DNA of 64,000 nucleotides from Ferribacterium limneticum (GTDB lineage: Bacteria; Pseudomonadota; Gammaproteobacteria; Burkholderiales; Rhodocyclaceae), in contig NZ_CP075190.1 of NCBI RefSeq assembly GCF_020510585.1, positions 3,284,001 to 3,348,000 of the forward strand, written 5' to 3'. Below are positions 17,338 through 28,350 of this stretch, one piece after another. The notes under the pieces were generated by a model. That model saw only the letters and a list, made by a program, of their open reading frames with translations, was not told the DNA's origin and did not search any database. Both the position numbers and the translations under genes were made by a program. Position 1 is the stretch's first letter. The number at the start of each line of letters is the position of its first letter.

Positions 17338-19511
17338 GACGCCCTCCCGATCCGGCCGCTCTGCAGCGCCTGAATGACCTGGTCGCGCGGACCATCGGCA
17401 ACGATACGACCGTCATCGACGACGAGCACCCGGGTGGCAAGATCAAGCAAGCTGTTGCGATGGGTAACGATCAAGACCGTCTTGTGCGCTGCCATGACCT
17501 TCAGGCGCTCCTTGAATTGCTGTTCCGAGGAAAAGTCCATCGCGCTGGTTGGCTCGTCAAGCAACAGGATCGGCGGATCCATGAGGAAGGCGCGGGCAAT
17601 CGCCACCCCTTGCCGCTGGCCACCAGAGAGCGAATCGCCCCGCTCGCCGATCATCATGTCGAAACCATCTGGATGACGATTGACGAACTCCGTCAAGCCG
17701 CCTGCCTCGGCAGCTGCCATGATGGCAGCATCGTCGGCGTAGGGCGCACCAATCGAAATATTCTCGCGCAGCGTGCCATAGAACAAAGTGACATCCTGCG
17801 CGACGTAGCCGATATTGCGTCGAAGGTCAGCTGGGTCGAGCTGGCGAAGATCGACGCCGTCAATGCTGACCGCCCCGCCGGTCGGCTGATATAGACCGAG
17901 CAGCAATTTCTGCAAAGTCGTCTTGCCCGACCCGATACGGCCGATGACCACGACCTTTTCGCCTTCGCTGATCTTGCAGCTCAAACCTTTCAAGGCCGCA
18001 ATCTGGCAATTCGGATAGCTGAACTGGACATCGCGGAATTCGATATTTCCCTTCAATTCCGGACGATGGACAAAATTGGCATCGGCTGGTCGTTCAACCG
18101 GGTTGTGCATGATCTGCTCAAGCGAGGTGAGCGCCACCTTGGCATTGTGATATTGCATCAGCAGCCCGACCATCTGCCCCAGGGGCGCCACCGCCCGCGA
18201 AGTCAGCATCGTGCAGGCAATCAGGCCACCCATGCTGAGCCGCCCATCGCCAATCAGGTAAACGCCGGCGATGACGACCACGACATTGACGATCTGCTGG
18301 ATTTCCATTGCCCCGTTGGTTGCGGCGGCAGACAGAAAACGCATCTGATTGTTTATCCCGGCGACGTAGGAAACTGTCTTTTCCCACTTGGCCTGCATCA
18401 GCCCTTCAGCACCTTGCGTCTTGATGGTTTCCAGCGCGGTCAGGCTTTCGATCAGGGTCGCATTGCGCAATGCTCCGGCCCGATAGGTCGATTCCGAAAG
18501 CGCGTGCATCTTGTGCTGGAGCACGTAGGCATAGATCACGACAAACACGATGGCCAGCAACACCGGAATGATCAGTTGCCAGGCAATCAGGGCAATCACC
18601 AGAACGAAAAGCAGGGCAAACGGTAGATCGATGAACGCCGTGACCGACGCCGACGTAATGAAATCCCGCACCGACTCAAAGGAGCGTAGATTCGAGGCAA
18701 ATGCGCCAACCGCCGCCGGCCGGGCCTCCATGCGTACGCCAAGCACGCGCTCCATGATCGAGGCGGAAAGCTTCATGTCGATGCGAGCCCCGGCCAGATC
18801 GATGAAATAACCACGCAAGGAGCGCAGAACCATGTCGACGCCGATGATCAAGACTATCCCCAGTGCCAGCACCCAGAGGGTTTCCATCGCCCGGTTGGGA
18901 ACGACGCGATCATAGACATTCATCGTGAACAACGGCATGGCCAGAGCCATCACGTTGATCAGCAAGGCGGCACCGAGAACATCACGGTAGATCGGCATCT
19001 GCTCAGCCAAAGCGCCCCAGAACCAGTGACGAAGCTTGACATCGCCGACCTGCGGGGTGCGACTGTCAAAGCGGAAATGCGGCCGGGCAAATATCGCAAT
19101 GCCCACATAGCGACGAGCCAAGTCCTCGCGCGCCATCTGGTGAGAGCCTTGACCGGTTTCCGGAAACAGCAAGCGGGCTGTTTGGCCGGACTCGTCCCAG
19201 CCGAGCAAAACGCAGGCCTCATCACCATCGAGCAATAGCACGGCAGGAAGAAGCGCATCATTGATGCGATCCAGCGAACGCTTGACCACCTTGGCTGAAA
19301 GCCCGGCACGACTTGCAGCACGGCCAAACAATGAAGGCGTCAGCGAGCCTTTCTCCAGGGGCAGCCCGGCCACCAGCGCGGCCCGCGTACTCGGACGCCC
19401 GTAAATACGGGTCAGCTCGACCAGACAGTCGAGCAAAGGATCATGGTGCAGGAGATCCTCCCGCACACCGGAATTGCCGACGCCGGCGGAACTGCTTGCA
19501 ACTTCGCTCAT
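17334..19511 (-). CDS. lapB: Type I secretion ABC transporter (ATPase/permease), LapB family
   Basis: A 725-residue exporter. The N-terminal ~130 residues are a C39-peptidase-like domain in which an aspartate (HHDPLLDCL) sits where active peptidases have cysteine, so it probably binds the substrate without cutting it. A six-helix membrane domain follows (about 150-440), then an ABC ATPase with Walker A GRIGSGKTT (about 525), signature LSGGQRQ (about 629) and Walker B LLLDEPTSAMD (about 650). It powers export of the RTX adhesin encoded downstream. I chose the ATG at 19511 because GGGGAG lies just upstream; the frame stays open 17 codons further back. The stop overlaps the adaptor start (ATGA). 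Confidence 0.9.
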   Translation of the reverse strand: MSEVASSSAGVGNSGVREDLLHHDPLLDCLVELTRIYGRPSTRAALVAGLPLEKGSLTPSLFGRAASRAGLSAKVVKRSLDRINDALLPAVLLLDGDEACVLLGWDESGQTARLLFPETGQGSHQMAREDLARRYVGIAIFARPHFRFDSRTPQVGDVKLRHWFWGALAEQMPIYRDVLGAALLINVMALAMPLFTMNVYDRVVPNRAMETLWVLALGIVLIIGVDMVLRSLRGYFIDLAGARIDMKLSASIMERVLGVRMEARPAAVGAFASNLRSFESVRDFITSASVTAFIDLPFALLFVLVIALIAWQLIIPVLLAIVFVVIYAYVLQHKMHALSESTYRAGALRNATLIESLTALETIKTQGAEGLMQAKWEKTVSYVAGINNQMRFLSAAATNGAMEIQQIVNVVVVIAGVYLIGDGRLSMGGLIACTMLTSRAVAPLGQMVGLLMQYHNAKVALTSLEQIMHNPVERPADANFVHRPELKGNIEFRDVQFSYPNCQIAALKGLSCKISEGEKVVVIGRIGSGKTTLQKLLLGLYQPTGGAVSIDGVDLRQLDPADLRRNIGYVAQDVTLFYGTLRENISIGAPYADDAAIMAAAEAGGLTEFVNRHPDGFDMMIGERGDSLSGGQRQGVAIARAFLMDPPILLLDEPTSAMDFSSEQQFKERLKVMAAHKTVLIVTHRNSLLDLATRVLVVDDGRIVADGPRDQVIQALQSGRIGRAS

Positions 19512-19575
19512 GCCACTCCCCGATTTCTTTGCACAGATTCTAACTTGGCTTGAAAATCGCAAATCAAAGAAATGT

Positions 19576-19612
19576 AAAAAAGGCGGCCGAAGCCGCCTTT
19601 TTCAAAACAACA
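19576..19612 (-). terminator. Intrinsic terminator after hppA
   Basis: On the minus strand, GGCGGC TTCG GCCGCC forms a stable tetraloop hairpin followed by a run of T. It lies just past the hppA stop and upstream of the secretion operon, and separates the two transcription units. Confidence 0.9.
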
Positions 19613-19619
19613 CCGTCAA

Positions 19620-21686
19620 TCAAGCAATCAGCGGAACGATCAGCAAGGCAACCAGATTGATGATCTTGATCAGCGGATTAACGGCTGGCCCGGCCGTATC
19701 CTTATAGGGATCGCCGACCGTATCGCCCGTCACGGCCGCCTTGTGCGCATCCGAGCCCTTGCCGCCGAAGTGACCATCTTCAATGTACTTCTTGGCATTG
19801 TCCCAGGCGCCGCCACCCGTCGTCATCGAAATGGCGACGAACAGGCCAGTCACGATGGTACCGACCAACAAGCCACCGAGAGCGACCGGACCGAGAACCA
19901 GACCAACCACGATCGGCACGGCGACCGGCAGGATCGACGGAATCATCATTTCCTTGATCGCCGCCACGGTCAACATATCCACGGCACGCGAATAATCCGG
20001 CTTGGCCGTACCTTCCATGATGCCCGGGATTTCCTTGAACTGCCGGCGGACCTCGACGACCACTGCACTGGCCGAACGACCCACCGCTTCCATGGCCATT
20101 GCACCGAACAGGAAAGGAATCAGGCCGCCGATGAAGAGGCCGATGATGACCAGATGGTTGGACAGGTCAAAGGTGAAGACCTTGCCCGAGACCGCCTCCA
20201 GACCATGGGTGTAGTCAGCGAAGAGCACCAGAGCAGCCAGACCGGCAGAACCGATGGCATAGCCCTTGGTCACGGCCTTGGTCGTGTTGCCGACGGCATC
20301 GAGCGGATCGGTAACGTTGCGGACTTCCTTCGGCAGTTCGGCCATTTCGGCGATACCACCGGCGTTGTCGGTGATCGGACCGTAGGCATCAAGCGCGACG
20401 ACGATACCGGCCATCGACAGCATCGAGGTGGCAGCAATGGCGATACCGAACAGCCCGCCCATGGCGAAGGCCGCATAGATTGCGGCACAGACCGAAAGCA
20501 CTGGCCAGGCGGTCGCCTTCATCGAAACACCGATCCCGGCGATGATGTTGGTGGCGTGGCCGGTCTGACAAGCAGCGGCAACGTGTTTCACCGGAGCGTA
20601 GTCGGTGCCGGTGTAGTACTCGGTGATCCAGACCAGCGCAGCGGTCAGCACCAGGCCGACGACGGAGCAGCCGAACATGGTCATGGTGTTGATCACACTA
20701 CCGTCGGGCAGCGTGGCGCCGGCGCCGATCAGCCAGGAAGTCACCGGGTAATAAAAGACCAGGGCCAGCACGCCGGCAACAATGAGGCCGCGATAGAGCG
20801 CGGCCATGATCTTGCCGCCTTCGGTCGCCTTGACGAAATAGCAACCGACGATGGAGGCGATGATCGACACCGCGCCCAGTGCCAGCGGATAAAGCACCAG
20901 GTTTTCGCCCAAACCCGTTGCTGTCTTGATGATCAGCGCGGCCAGGACCATGGTTGCCACCACGGTCACGACGTAGGTTTCGAACAGGTCGGCGGCCATG
21001 CCGGCGCAGTCGCCAACGTTGTCACCGACGTTGTCGGCGATCACCGCCGGGTTGCGCGGGTCGTCCTCGGGAATACCGGCCTCGACCTTGCCCACCAGGT
21101 CGGCGCCAACGTCAGCCCCCTTGGTGAAGATACCGCCGCCCAGACGGGCGAAGATCGAAATCAGCGACGAGCCGAAGGCCAGGCCAACCAGCGGTTCGAT
21201 GACATGGTGCAAGTCGGCGCCGGGGCCATTGGCCGACTTGAGAAAAGCGAAGTAACCAGCGACACCAAGCAGGCCGAGCCCGACCACCAGCATGCCGGTA
21301 ATCGCCCCTCCCTTGAAGGCGACATCAAGCGCGGCCGAAATGCCGCTACGCGCAGCTTCGGCCGTACGCACATTGGCCCGCACCGAAACGTTCATGCCGA
21401 TAAAACCGGCGGCGCCGGAAAGCACGGCGCCGATCAGGAAACCGAAGGCGGTCAGCCAGCCCAGCTTGGGAATGAAACCGATCACCAGGAAGAGGACAAT
21501 ACCGACCATGGCGATGGTCTTGTACTGTCGGCTGAGGTATGCCTCCGCGCCTTCCTGAATTGCCTTGGCAATTTCTTTCATGCGCTCGTTGCCGGCCGGC
21601 AACGCGAGGATCTGCTGACTGGACACCCAGCCGTACAACACTGCTAGAACGGCGCATCCAAGCGCCAACCACAACGGTGTAGACAT
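19620..21686 (-). CDS. hppA: Membrane-bound H+-translocating pyrophosphatase
   Basis: A 688-residue integral membrane enzyme with about 16 hydrophobic segments. It hydrolyses PPi and pumps protons. Substrate-binding motifs are [18 protein letters not shown] and [19 protein letters not shown] (about 217-236), with further acidic motifs near the C-terminus ([21 protein letters not shown]). The sequence GNTTKA near residue 465 carries lysine where potassium-dependent enzymes have alanine, so it is predicted to be potassium-independent. The ATG at 21686 has AGGGAGGGAG just upstream. It follows the PPi-dependent phosphofructokinase by 25 bases, so the same operon handles PPi production, use and energy recovery. 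Confidence 0.95.
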   Translation of the reverse strand: MSTPLWLALGCAVLAVLYGWVSSQQILALPAGNERMKEIAKAIQEGAEAYLSRQYKTIAMVGIVLFLVIGFIPKLGWLTAFGFLIGAVLSGAAGFIGMNVSVRANVRTAEAARSGISAALDVAFKGGAITGMLVVGLGLLGVAGYFAFLKSANGPGADLHHVIEPLVGLAFGSSLISIFARLGGGIFTKGADVGADLVGKVEAGIPEDDPRNPAVIADNVGDNVGDCAGMAADLFETYVVTVVATMVLAALIIKTATGLGENLVLYPLALGAVSIIASIVGCYFVKATEGGKIMAALYRGLIVAGVLALVFYYPVTSWLIGAGATLPDGSVINTMTMFGCSVVGLVLTAALVWITEYYTGTDYAPVKHVAAACQTGHATNIIAGIGVSMKATAWPVLSVCAAIYAAFAMGGLFGIAIAATSMLSMAGIVVALDAYGPITDNAGGIAEMAELPKEVRNVTDPLDAVGNTTKAVTKGYAIGSAGLAALVLFADYTHGLEAVSGKVFTFDLSNHLVIIGLFIGGLIPFLFGAMAMEAVGRSASAVVVEVRRQFKEIPGIMEGTAKPDYSRAVDMLTVAAIKEMMIPSILPVAVPIVVGLVLGPVALGGLLVGTIVTGLFVAISMTTGGGAWDNAKKYIEDGHFGGKGSDAHKAAVTGDTVGDPYKDTAGPAVNPLIKIINLVALLIVPLIA

Positions 21687-21711
21687 ACACTCCCTCCCTA
21701 GATTGATGGAA

Positions 21712-22971
21712 CTACACGTTGAACGCCCCCAGCTTTCTAGTAATGGAAACGTTCTTCAAACGCACATAATCGGGGAGCCCCTTACGGTACGGCGGCGGCT
21801 CCTCGCCTTCGATCAGCGGTTGCAGGTAGGCACGGCAGGCATCGGTGATGTGAAAACCATCTGCCGAGATGAATTCGGGGGGCATCTTGCGTTCGACATT
21901 GGCGATGTCCTTGAGCGGCGCATCGCCGATTTCCCAGCGATACGGCGCATCGGCCAGGCGATTGATGGTCGCCATCACGGCGTTTTTGCCCTGCAAAGCG
22001 AGGTCCACCGCAGCAACGCCCAAAGCATGGGCCTGTTCGATGTCAGTTCGCGATGCCAAGTGGCGGGCCGAGCGTTGCAGGTAGTCAGCCAGCGCCCAGT
22101 GGTATTTATAGCCGAGCCGGTCCTTGATCAGCTGCGCCACGATCTGTCCGACGCCACCCAGCTGGGAATGCCCGAAGGCATCCTTGGTACCGGATTCGGC
22201 GATCAGTTTGCCGGAAGCGTCGGACAAGCCTTCGGAAACAGCGACGGTGCAATAGCCATACAGCTTGACGCATTCATCGGCCCGCGCCACGAAGCGCTCC
22301 GGATCAAACGGAACTTCGGGAAAAAGCAGGATGTGCGGCGGTTCGCCGACATTTTCCGAGGCCAGGCCACAGGCGGCGGTAATCCAGCCGGCGTGGCGAC
22401 CCATGACTTCGAGGACAAAAATCTTGGTGGAAGTCCGCGCCATCGAGGCGACGTCGTAGCCGGCCTCACGGATCGAGGTGGCAACATACTTGGCGACCGA
22501 ACCAAAACCCGGGCAGCAATCGGTCAGCGGCAGATCGTTGTCGACGGTCTTCGGCACCCCGACGCAAACCACGGGATAACCCATCTTCTCGGCGATCTGC
22601 GACACCTTCCAGGCGGTGTCCATCGAATCGTTGCCACCGTTGTAGAAGAAATAGCCGATGTCGTGCGCCTTGAAGACATCGATCAGGCGCTCGTACTGGG
22701 CGCGATGCTCTTCCAGGCTTTTCAGTTTGTAGCGGCAGGAACCGAAGGCGCCACCCGGCGTCGAGCGCAGGCGGGCAATATCCTCGTCGGATTCGAGGCT
22801 GGTATCGATCAGATCTTCAGTCAGCGCGCCGATGATGCCATCGCGGCCGGCGTAAACTTTCCCGATCTTGTCGCTATGACGACGTGCTTCCTGGATCAGG
22901 CCGCACGCCGTCGCATTGATGACGGCGGTAACGCCCCCTGACTGTGCGTAGAAGGCGTTTTTCACCGTCAT
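21712..22971 (-). CDS. pfp: Pyrophosphate-dependent 6-phosphofructokinase
   Basis: A 419-residue cytoplasmic enzyme that interconverts fructose 6-phosphate and fructose 1,6-bisphosphate using PPi/Pi. The phosphoryl-donor loop reads GGNDS (112-116); the aspartate replaces the glycine of ATP-dependent enzymes. The catalytic loop is PKTVDND (140-146) rather than the ATP-type PGTIDND. MGRHAGW is the sugar-phosphate site. These features mark the PPi-dependent class, in which the reaction is reversible and can serve glycolysis and gluconeogenesis. The gene lies 8 bases after adk and 25 bases before hppA. Confidence 0.93.
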   Translation of the reverse strand: MTVKNAFYAQSGGVTAVINATACGLIQEARRHSDKIGKVYAGRDGIIGALTEDLIDTSLESDEDIARLRSTPGGAFGSCRYKLKSLEEHRAQYERLIDVFKAHDIGYFFYNGGNDSMDTAWKVSQIAEKMGYPVVCVGVPKTVDNDLPLTDCCPGFGSVAKYVATSIREAGYDVASMARTSTKIFVLEVMGRHAGWITAACGLASENVGEPPHILLFPEVPFDPERFVARADECVKLYGYCTVAVSEGLSDASGKLIAESGTKDAFGHSQLGGVGQIVAQLIKDRLGYKYHWALADYLQRSARHLASRTDIEQAHALGVAAVDLALQGKNAVMATINRLADAPYRWEIGDAPLKDIANVERKMPPEFISADGFHITDACRAYLQPLIEGEEPPPYRKGLPDYVRLKNVSITRKLGAFNV

Positions 22972-22979
22972 ATGCTGCC

Positions 22980-23669
<690 letters not shown>

Positions 23670-23709
23670 TTATCGGCTTCACTGGCGGCCGTTCTCTAGG
23701 AGCGGAAAA

Positions 23710-24495
23710 TTACCCGTTATTTCCGGGGCGGTCAAACAGTTTGCGCATCCGCTCGGCATCTTCGGGCGTATCGACGCCGGGCGCCGGAGCCGCGTCGATC
23801 AGCGTCACGCTGATCCGGTAACCATGCCATAGGGCGCGCAACTGCTCGAGCGACTCGAAATGTTCGGTGGGTGCCACGGTCAACCCGGAAAAAGCCTTCA
23901 AAAACGAAGCGCGGTAGGCGTAAAGGCCGACGTGCCGATAGGCCGGAAAATCGGCCGGCAGGGTTTCGCCACCGGCCTCTTTGGCGAAATGGTCACGGGC
24001 ATAGGGAATCGGCGCGCGGGAGAAATAGGCGGCGTCGCCATCGGCCCGGCAGACGACCTTGACCACGTTCGGATTGAAGAAATCGGCCGGATCGGTGATC
24101 GGGTGGGCGACGGTGGCAATGTCGGCGCCAGAGGCCGCCAGTTGGCGCGCCGTCTGCAGGATGACTTCAGGCTCGATCAAGGGTTCGTCGCCCTGGACGT
24201 TGACGATGATGGTGTCGCCGCCCCAGCCACGCTGCTCAACGACTTCGGCCAGGCGGTCGGTACCGGTCGGATGGTCGCTGCGCGTCATCAGCGCGGCGAC
24301 TTCATGCGCCTCGGCCGCGGCCCAGACATCCGGATGATCGGTCGCCACCCAGATTTCCTCGGCCCCCGACAACCGCGCCCGCTCGGCCACCCGGACGACC
24401 ATCGGCTTGCCGCCAAGATCGAGCAGCGGCTTGCCCGGCAAGCGGGTCGACGCGTAACGCGCCGGGATAACGACCTTGAAGGCGAGGCCGGACAT
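23710..24495 (-). CDS. kdsB: 3-deoxy-manno-octulosonate cytidylyltransferase (CMP-Kdo synthetase)
   Basis: A 261-residue cytoplasmic enzyme that activates Kdo with CTP for LPS inner-core synthesis. The N-terminal nucleotide-binding motif is [24 protein letters not shown] and the C-terminal [12 protein letters not shown] are family signatures. The start at 24495 overlaps the Trm112-like stop by one base (TAATG), which fixes it; the frame continues 28 codons upstream without a better site. The stretch [14 protein letters not shown] is coded by sequence resembling the family 1 dispersed repeat, while flanking conserved residues stay in register. It belongs to the exbBD-lpxK-trm112-kdsB operon. 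Confidence 0.95.
   Translation of the reverse strand: MSGLAFKVVIPARYASTRLPGKPLLDLGGKPMVVRVAERARLSGAEEIWVATDHPDVWAAAEAHEVAALMTRSDHPTGTDRLAEVVEQRGWGGDTIIVNVQGDEPLIEPEVILQTARQLAASGADIATVAHPITDPADFFNPNVVKVVCRADGDAAYFSRAPIPYARDHFAKEAGGETLPADFPAYRHVGLYAYRASFLKAFSGLTVAPTEHFESLEQLRALWHGYRISVTLIDAAPAPGVDTPEDAERMRKLFDRPGNNG
23873..23908 (-). repeat. Probable family 1 repeat copy inside kdsB
   Basis: The minus strand reads GGCTTTTTCCGGGTTGACCGTGG, one inserted G from the family core, preceded by a T-rich arm (CGTTTTTGAA). It lies in frame in a variable loop of KdsB. It could be chance similarity. Confidence 0.45.
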
Positions 24496-24671
24496 TACTG
24501 CCCGTCCGCGTTGAGCTGGCGCGCTTCGTCCTCGAGCATGATCGGGATGTCGTCGCGGATCGGGAAGGCCAGCTTGCACGGTTTGCAGACCAGTTCCTTC
24601 TCAGCCTTGCGGTGTTCGAGATTACCCTTGCAAATAGGGCAGACGAGAATATCAAGCAGCCTGGCGTCCAT
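24495..24671 (-). CDS. Trm112/YcaR-family small zinc-ribbon-like protein
   Basis: A 58-residue protein starting [16 protein letters not shown], with a second cysteine pair CKPCK and the family ending [15 protein letters not shown]. The two CxxC pairs form a small zinc ribbon. The bacterial family (YcaR) is of unclear function and is commonly placed between lpxK and kdsB, as here. The start lies 20 bases inside the lpxK 3' end and the stop overlaps the kdsB start by one base, so translation is coupled. Confidence 0.9.
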   Translation of the reverse strand: MDARLLDILVCPICKGNLEHRKAEKELVCKPCKLAFPIRDDIPIMLEDEARQLNADGQ

Positions 24672-25650
24672 GGAGTTTCTCCAAAATCAGTTCAATAAGG
24701 GCCGGCGAAAGCTCGGCTTCGACGGGCAGAACCCAGGTTTCACCCACCGTCAATGCGGCGCATTTTACTGCATCCTTCTCGGTCATCAGCAGGATGCCAT
24801 CCTTGGCGAAAGCCAGATCGGCGGCCGAATAGTGATGATGGTCGGGAAACGGGTGATTTTCGCAGTTCAATCCCAGCGATTCCAGCGTCTGAAAGAAGCG
24901 CCCCGGATTGCCGATGCCGGCCAGGGCATGCAGCTGGCCGCGGTTGCGAAGGCTGTCAGCCGAACAGGTTTGCTGCGGATCGTCGAGCCGATAGAAGCTG
25001 CCCGGCTGCAAAGTCATATCGAAAGTCGGCGCCGCGGCGGCAAACCGGGATTTCAAATTATTGCCAATAATCGCGTCGACCGTGGCAAGCCGCCCCAGCG
25101 GTTCGCGCAGCGGCCCGACCGGCAGGCGCCAGCCGTTGCCGGCGCCGCGCCCGTCGAAAACAACGAGTTCGACATCGCGGGCCAGCGCGTAGTGTTGCAG
25201 GCCGTCGTCGCAGAGCAGGACATTGACCTCGGGGTGTGCCGCCAGCAGGGCAGCGCCAGCGGCCGCGCGCTGTCGGCCGACATAGACCGGAACCCTGCTG
25301 CGCCGGGCGAGAAGCAAGGGCTCGTCGCCCACTTCTTCCGGCAGAGAATTGGTGCGCACCGAGACAACGCCATCACCGCTGCGTCCGTAACCCCGGCTGA
25401 TAATCCCCGGCCGCCAGCCGCACGCCTTGAGTTGCTGCGCCAGCCAGAGGGTCAGCGGTGTCTTGCCGGCGCCACCGACGATCAGGTTGCCGACGACGAC
25501 GACCGGAACAGGCAGTCGCACTGGCTTGGCCTGCCGGCGATTGAGCGCGCTCAACAGGCTGTAGAGCCAACTCAGCGGCAGCAAAAGCCACAACGCCGGC
25601 GTCAGCCGGCGTTGTTCAAACCACTGTCGCTGTAACCAGCGCGCCAGCAT
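24652..25650 (-). CDS. lpxK: Tetraacyldisaccharide 4'-kinase
   Basis: A 332-residue inner-membrane-associated kinase that adds the 4'-phosphate of lipid A. An N-terminal hydrophobic anchor (about 18-35) precedes the Walker A-like [17 protein letters not shown] (about 50-66), and the family motifs ISRGYGR, DDGLQHY and TEKDAVKC are present. The start touches the exbD stop by one base and the 3' end overlaps the Trm112-like gene, placing it in one operon with exbBD and kdsB. Confidence 0.95.
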   Translation of the reverse strand: MLARWLQRQWFEQRRLTPALWLLLPLSWLYSLLSALNRRQAKPVRLPVPVVVVGNLIVGGAGKTPLTLWLAQQLKACGWRPGIISRGYGRSGDGVVSVRTNSLPEEVGDEPLLLARRSRVPVYVGRQRAAAGAALLAAHPEVNVLLCDDGLQHYALARDVELVVFDGRGAGNGWRLPVGPLREPLGRLATVDAIIGNNLKSRFAAAAPTFDMTLQPGSFYRLDDPQQTCSADSLRNRGQLHALAGIGNPGRFFQTLESLGLNCENHPFPDHHHYSAADLAFAKDGILLMTEKDAVKCAALTVGETWVLPVEAELSPALIELILEKLHGRQAA

Positions 25651-26063
25651 CAGCGATTCTGGGTGGCGAAGGAAATGTGTGGGTAACCGGCCGTCTGCGC
25701 CGCCTGCATGACATCGACGACGCTTTGATGCGTCGCCTTGGCATCGGCGTTGATGACGATCAGCGGATCTTCGCGACTGCCCGCGGCCCGGCGCAAACCG
25801 TCGGCGATGCTCTTGACGTCACTGGTCGCCAGCGGCGATTTGTTGATCAGCACCTGGCCAGTCGCCGTCACGGCCACATCGACCTCGTTGGGCTGCTCGG
25901 CCTGCTTGCTGGCATCGGCCGTCGGCAGGTTGATCTCCAGCCCGGAGAACTTGGCGTAGGTGGTGGTCAGCATCAGGAAAATGATGATGACCAGCAATAC
26001 GTCGATCAACGGAATCAGGTTGATTTCCGGCTCTTCCCGGCTACGGCCGCGCTGGAAATTCAT
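25650..26063 (-). CDS. exbD: ExbD/TolR-family biopolymer transport protein
   Basis: A 137-residue inner-membrane protein with one N-terminal helix (about 16-36) containing the functional aspartate in INLIPLIDVLLVIIIFLM, followed by a periplasmic domain. With ExbB it forms a proton-driven motor. In this lipid A synthesis context (lpxK, kdsB) the motor may serve envelope maintenance rather than classic TonB iron uptake; no tonB is nearby. It lies 3 bases after exbB. Confidence 0.93.
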   Translation of the reverse strand: MNFQRGRSREEPEINLIPLIDVLLVIIIFLMLTTTYAKFSGLEINLPTADASKQAEQPNEVDVAVTATGQVLINKSPLATSDVKSIADGLRRAAGSREDPLIVINADAKATHQSVVDVMQAAQTAGYPHISFATQNR

Positions 26064-26066
26064 CGC

Positions 26067-26672
26067 TTACTTCCGGTCGCCGTGCATGTACTCGACGAGG
26101 CGGACGGCCTGCTGCTCCATCTCGACAACGAAGCCATCGGCCAGCGCGCGGAAATGACGCCAGGCAATCAGGCTGGGGATGGCGATGACCAGACCGAAGC
26201 CGGTGTTGTACAGCGCCACCGAAATACCGTGGGCCAGTTGCATCGGGTTGGTGCCGGTCGGCGACTGCGAACCGAAAATCTCGATCATCCCGACCACGGT
26301 GCCGAACAGGCCCATCAGCGGGCTGACCGAGGCGATCGTGCCGAGCGTCGTCAGGTAGCGATTCAGCTCGTGGGAAACGGCGGAGCCGGCCTCCTCAATC
26401 GACTCCTTCATGATTTCGCGCGACGCATTGACGTTGCGCAGACCGGCCGACAGCACGCGGCCGAGCGGCGAATGGGCGTCAAGGTCTTCAAGCAGCTTGT
26501 CGTTGTTGGCGCCACGCTTGAACTCGCCGACCGCCCGCTTGAGCAGGCCAGCCGGGACAACCTTGGCATGGCGCAGGGCGACGACGCGCTCGATGATCAA
26601 CGCCACTGAAATGATCGAAGCCAGTAGCAAGGGATAGATGGGCCAACCGGCCGCCTTAACGATCTCAAACAC
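26067..26672 (-). CDS. exbB: ExbB/TolQ-family proton channel protein
   Basis: A 201-residue protein with three membrane helices: near residues 7-28 (YPLLLASIISVALIIERVVA), 105-127 and 145-165 (the NTGFGLVIAIPSLIAW region). It is the channel subunit paired with ExbD. I propose the GTG at 26672 (VFEIVKAAGWPIYP) because it has AAGGA about 9 bases upstream and fits the family N-terminus; the frame is open 89 codons further back, but that part is not family-like and contains the divergent promoter region. First gene of the minus-strand exbB-exbD-lpxK-trm112-kdsB unit. Confidence 0.88.
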   Translation of the reverse strand: MFEIVKAAGWPIYPLLLASIISVALIIERVVALRHAKVVPAGLLKRAVGEFKRGANNDKLLEDLDAHSPLGRVLSAGLRNVNASREIMKESIEEAGSAVSHELNRYLTTLGTIASVSPLMGLFGTVVGMIEIFGSQSPTGTNPMQLAHGISVALYNTGFGLVIAIPSLIAWRHFRALADGFVVEMEQQAVRLVEYMHGDRK

Positions 26673-26955
26673 GTGAGGTAATCCTTGATGGAATATTAGC
26701 CCGCAATTTTGCCCTGCCCCCCGCTGCAGGGCAAGCGACGAAATTTCGGGCCTGGCGCGGCTTATCCCCAAAAGCTGTGGATAAGTCTGTGAATGAAGTG
26801 TCATCAGTTGCGCTAACCCCCAATCAGCAAAGGACTTTTTACACTCTGCCAAAAAACAAGGCATGTTCTTTACATCTTTAATAATCAATAACTTAAGAAA
26901 ACAAAACCCTGTCAACGACTGACAGCAAAATAAAGGCACGGGTTACAATTGACAA
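26673..26955. promoter_or_regulatory. Divergent promoter region exbB/xseA with two DnaA-box-like sites
   Basis: A 283-base non-coding region. It holds TTATCCCCA at 26762-26770 (one mismatch to the DnaA box TTATCCACA) and an exact inverted box TGTGGATAA at 26776-26784, five bases apart. A 7-bp hairpin GCCCTGC/GCAGGGC lies at 26711-26733. Near xseA, TACAAT at 26944-26949 is a possible -10 element, with CTGACA about 19 bases upstream as a weak -35. Confidence 0.5.
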
Positions 26956-28308
26956 ATGCAAAATGCCATTCAACCTGTCGGTAACTCTGTCCTCAGCGTA
27001 TCCAGCCTGAATAGACAGGTCAGGGATTGCCTCGAATCAGCCTTCCCGCTGACCTGGGTCAGCGGCGAAATATCCAACCTGACCTACGCCGCCTCCGGCC
27101 ACGTTTACTTCTCGCTCAAGGACGCCAACGCCCAGGTCCGTTGCGTCATGTGGCGGAGCCGGGCGCAAGTGCTTGGCTGGCGGCTGGAGAACGGCCAGAA
27201 GATCGAAGCCCGTGTGCTCGTTTCCTTCTACGAGCCGCGCGGCGAATTCCAGCTCAACGTCGAAGCCATCCGCCGGGCCGGCCAGGGCGACCTTTTCGAG
27301 CGCTTCCTGCAACTCAAGGCCAAACTTGAAAATGAGGGCATTTTTGCCGTTGACCGCAAGAAAGCACTGCCCAGCTTCCCGCGCTGCCTCGCCATCGTCA
27401 CCAGCCCGCAAGCAGCTGCCCTGCGCGACGTCCTGACCACGCTGCACCGGCGCGCCCCGCACGTTGCCATCACACTCTTCCCCACCCCCGTCCAAGGCGA
27501 AGGCGCCAGCGCCAAAATCGCCGAAGCCATCGCCCAGGCGGCCAACAGCGATTGCGATGCGATCATCCTCTGTCGTGGCGGCGGCAGCATCGAAGATCTT
27601 TGGGCCTTTAATGAAGAAAGTGTTGCGCGCGCCATCAACGCTTCGGCCATTCCGGTCATTTCCGGCGTCGGCCACGAAACCGACTTCACCATTGCCGACT
27701 TCGCCGCCGACCTGCGCGCCCCGACCCCGACCGCCGCCGCCGAACTGGCCAGCCCGGACCGTGACGCCCTGCTCGACCGCCTGACCCAGCTCGAAAACCA
27801 TCTCGGCCGACGCATCGACCGCACGCTCTCCGATCAGCTGCAACGTCTCGACTGGCTGGCCACCCGCCTCGTACACCCGGCCGAGCGCATCCGCCAGCGT
27901 CAGCGCGAAACCGAAACCCTCGGCTCGCGCCTGCACCACGCCCTGCGCCGACAAACCGAGCACTGCGCCGTCCGCCTGCAGTCCCTCGGCCTGCGCCACG
28001 CCAGCGCCCGGCCGCGCCCGGAAAAGCTGGCCGAAGGCATCGCCCACCTGCAATACCGCCTGTCGCGGCAGAGCCAATGGGCAATTTCTCAATATTCAGG
28101 GAAACTAAATTCGCTCGGCAGCAGTCTGACCCAGCTTGATCCCCATGCCGTCCTGTCGCGAGGTTATACACTTGCCATAGATTCCGACGGCCGGGCCATC
28201 CGCGACGCCTCCCGGCTCAGCTCCGGCGACCTGCTCAAGCTGCGCTTCGCCAGCGGTTCGGCCGAGGCCACCGTGAATCAGGTTGTCGCAGGCCCGGAAG
28301 CTGACTAG
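26956..28308 (+). CDS. xseA: Exodeoxyribonuclease VII large subunit
   Basis: A 450-residue single-strand exonuclease subunit. An N-terminal OB-fold (VSSLNRQVRDCLESAFPLTW..ISNLTYAASGHVYFSLKD, to about 105) is followed by the catalytic domain (GGGSIEDLWAFNEE and SGVGHETDFTIADFAADLRA near 210-260) and a long coiled coil (about 270-400), ending with a DPHAVLSRGYTLA module. It acts with XseB in DNA repair; xseB is not in the window. The segment GIFAVDRKKALP is encoded by DNA resembling the family 1 repeat. Confidence 0.95.
   Translation: MQNAIQPVGNSVLSVSSLNRQVRDCLESAFPLTWVSGEISNLTYAASGHVYFSLKDANAQVRCVMWRSRAQVLGWRLENGQKIEARVLVSFYEPRGEFQLNVEAIRRAGQGDLFERFLQLKAKLENEGIFAVDRKKALPSFPRCLAIVTSPQAAALRDVLTTLHRRAPHVAITLFPTPVQGEGASAKIAEAIAQAANSDCDAIILCRGGGSIEDLWAFNEESVARAINASAIPVISGVGHETDFTIADFAADLRAPTPTAAAELASPDRDALLDRLTQLENHLGRRIDRTLSDQLQRLDWLATRLVHPAERIRQRQRETETLGSRLHHALRRQTEHCAVRLQSLGLRHASARPRPEKLAEGIAHLQYRLSRQSQWAISQYSGKLNSLGSSLTQLDPHAVLSRGYTLAIDSDGRAIRDASRLSSGDLLKLRFASGSAEATVNQVVAGPEAD
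27324..27360 (+). repeat. Possible degenerate family 1 repeat inside xseA
   Basis: GGCATTTTTGCCGTTGACCG matches the family core with CC changed to GC (as in copy 44031-44072) and has an ACTTGAAAAT arm upstream. It codes for IFAVDR within the domain linker. Chance similarity cannot be excluded. Confidence 0.35.
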
Positions 28309-28350
28309 AATTTTCAATTTACCCCTCATCAAACCCAACGGAGAACATAA

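Noticed and set aside
19743..21647. A 634-codon plus-strand frame opposite hppA
   Set aside because: His/Gly/Asp-rich antisense shadow; HppA is unmistakable on the minus strand.
26762..26784. DnaA boxes as a replication origin
   Set aside because: Only two boxes, no AT-rich unwinding region of normal size and no dnaA/dnaN/parAB neighbours.
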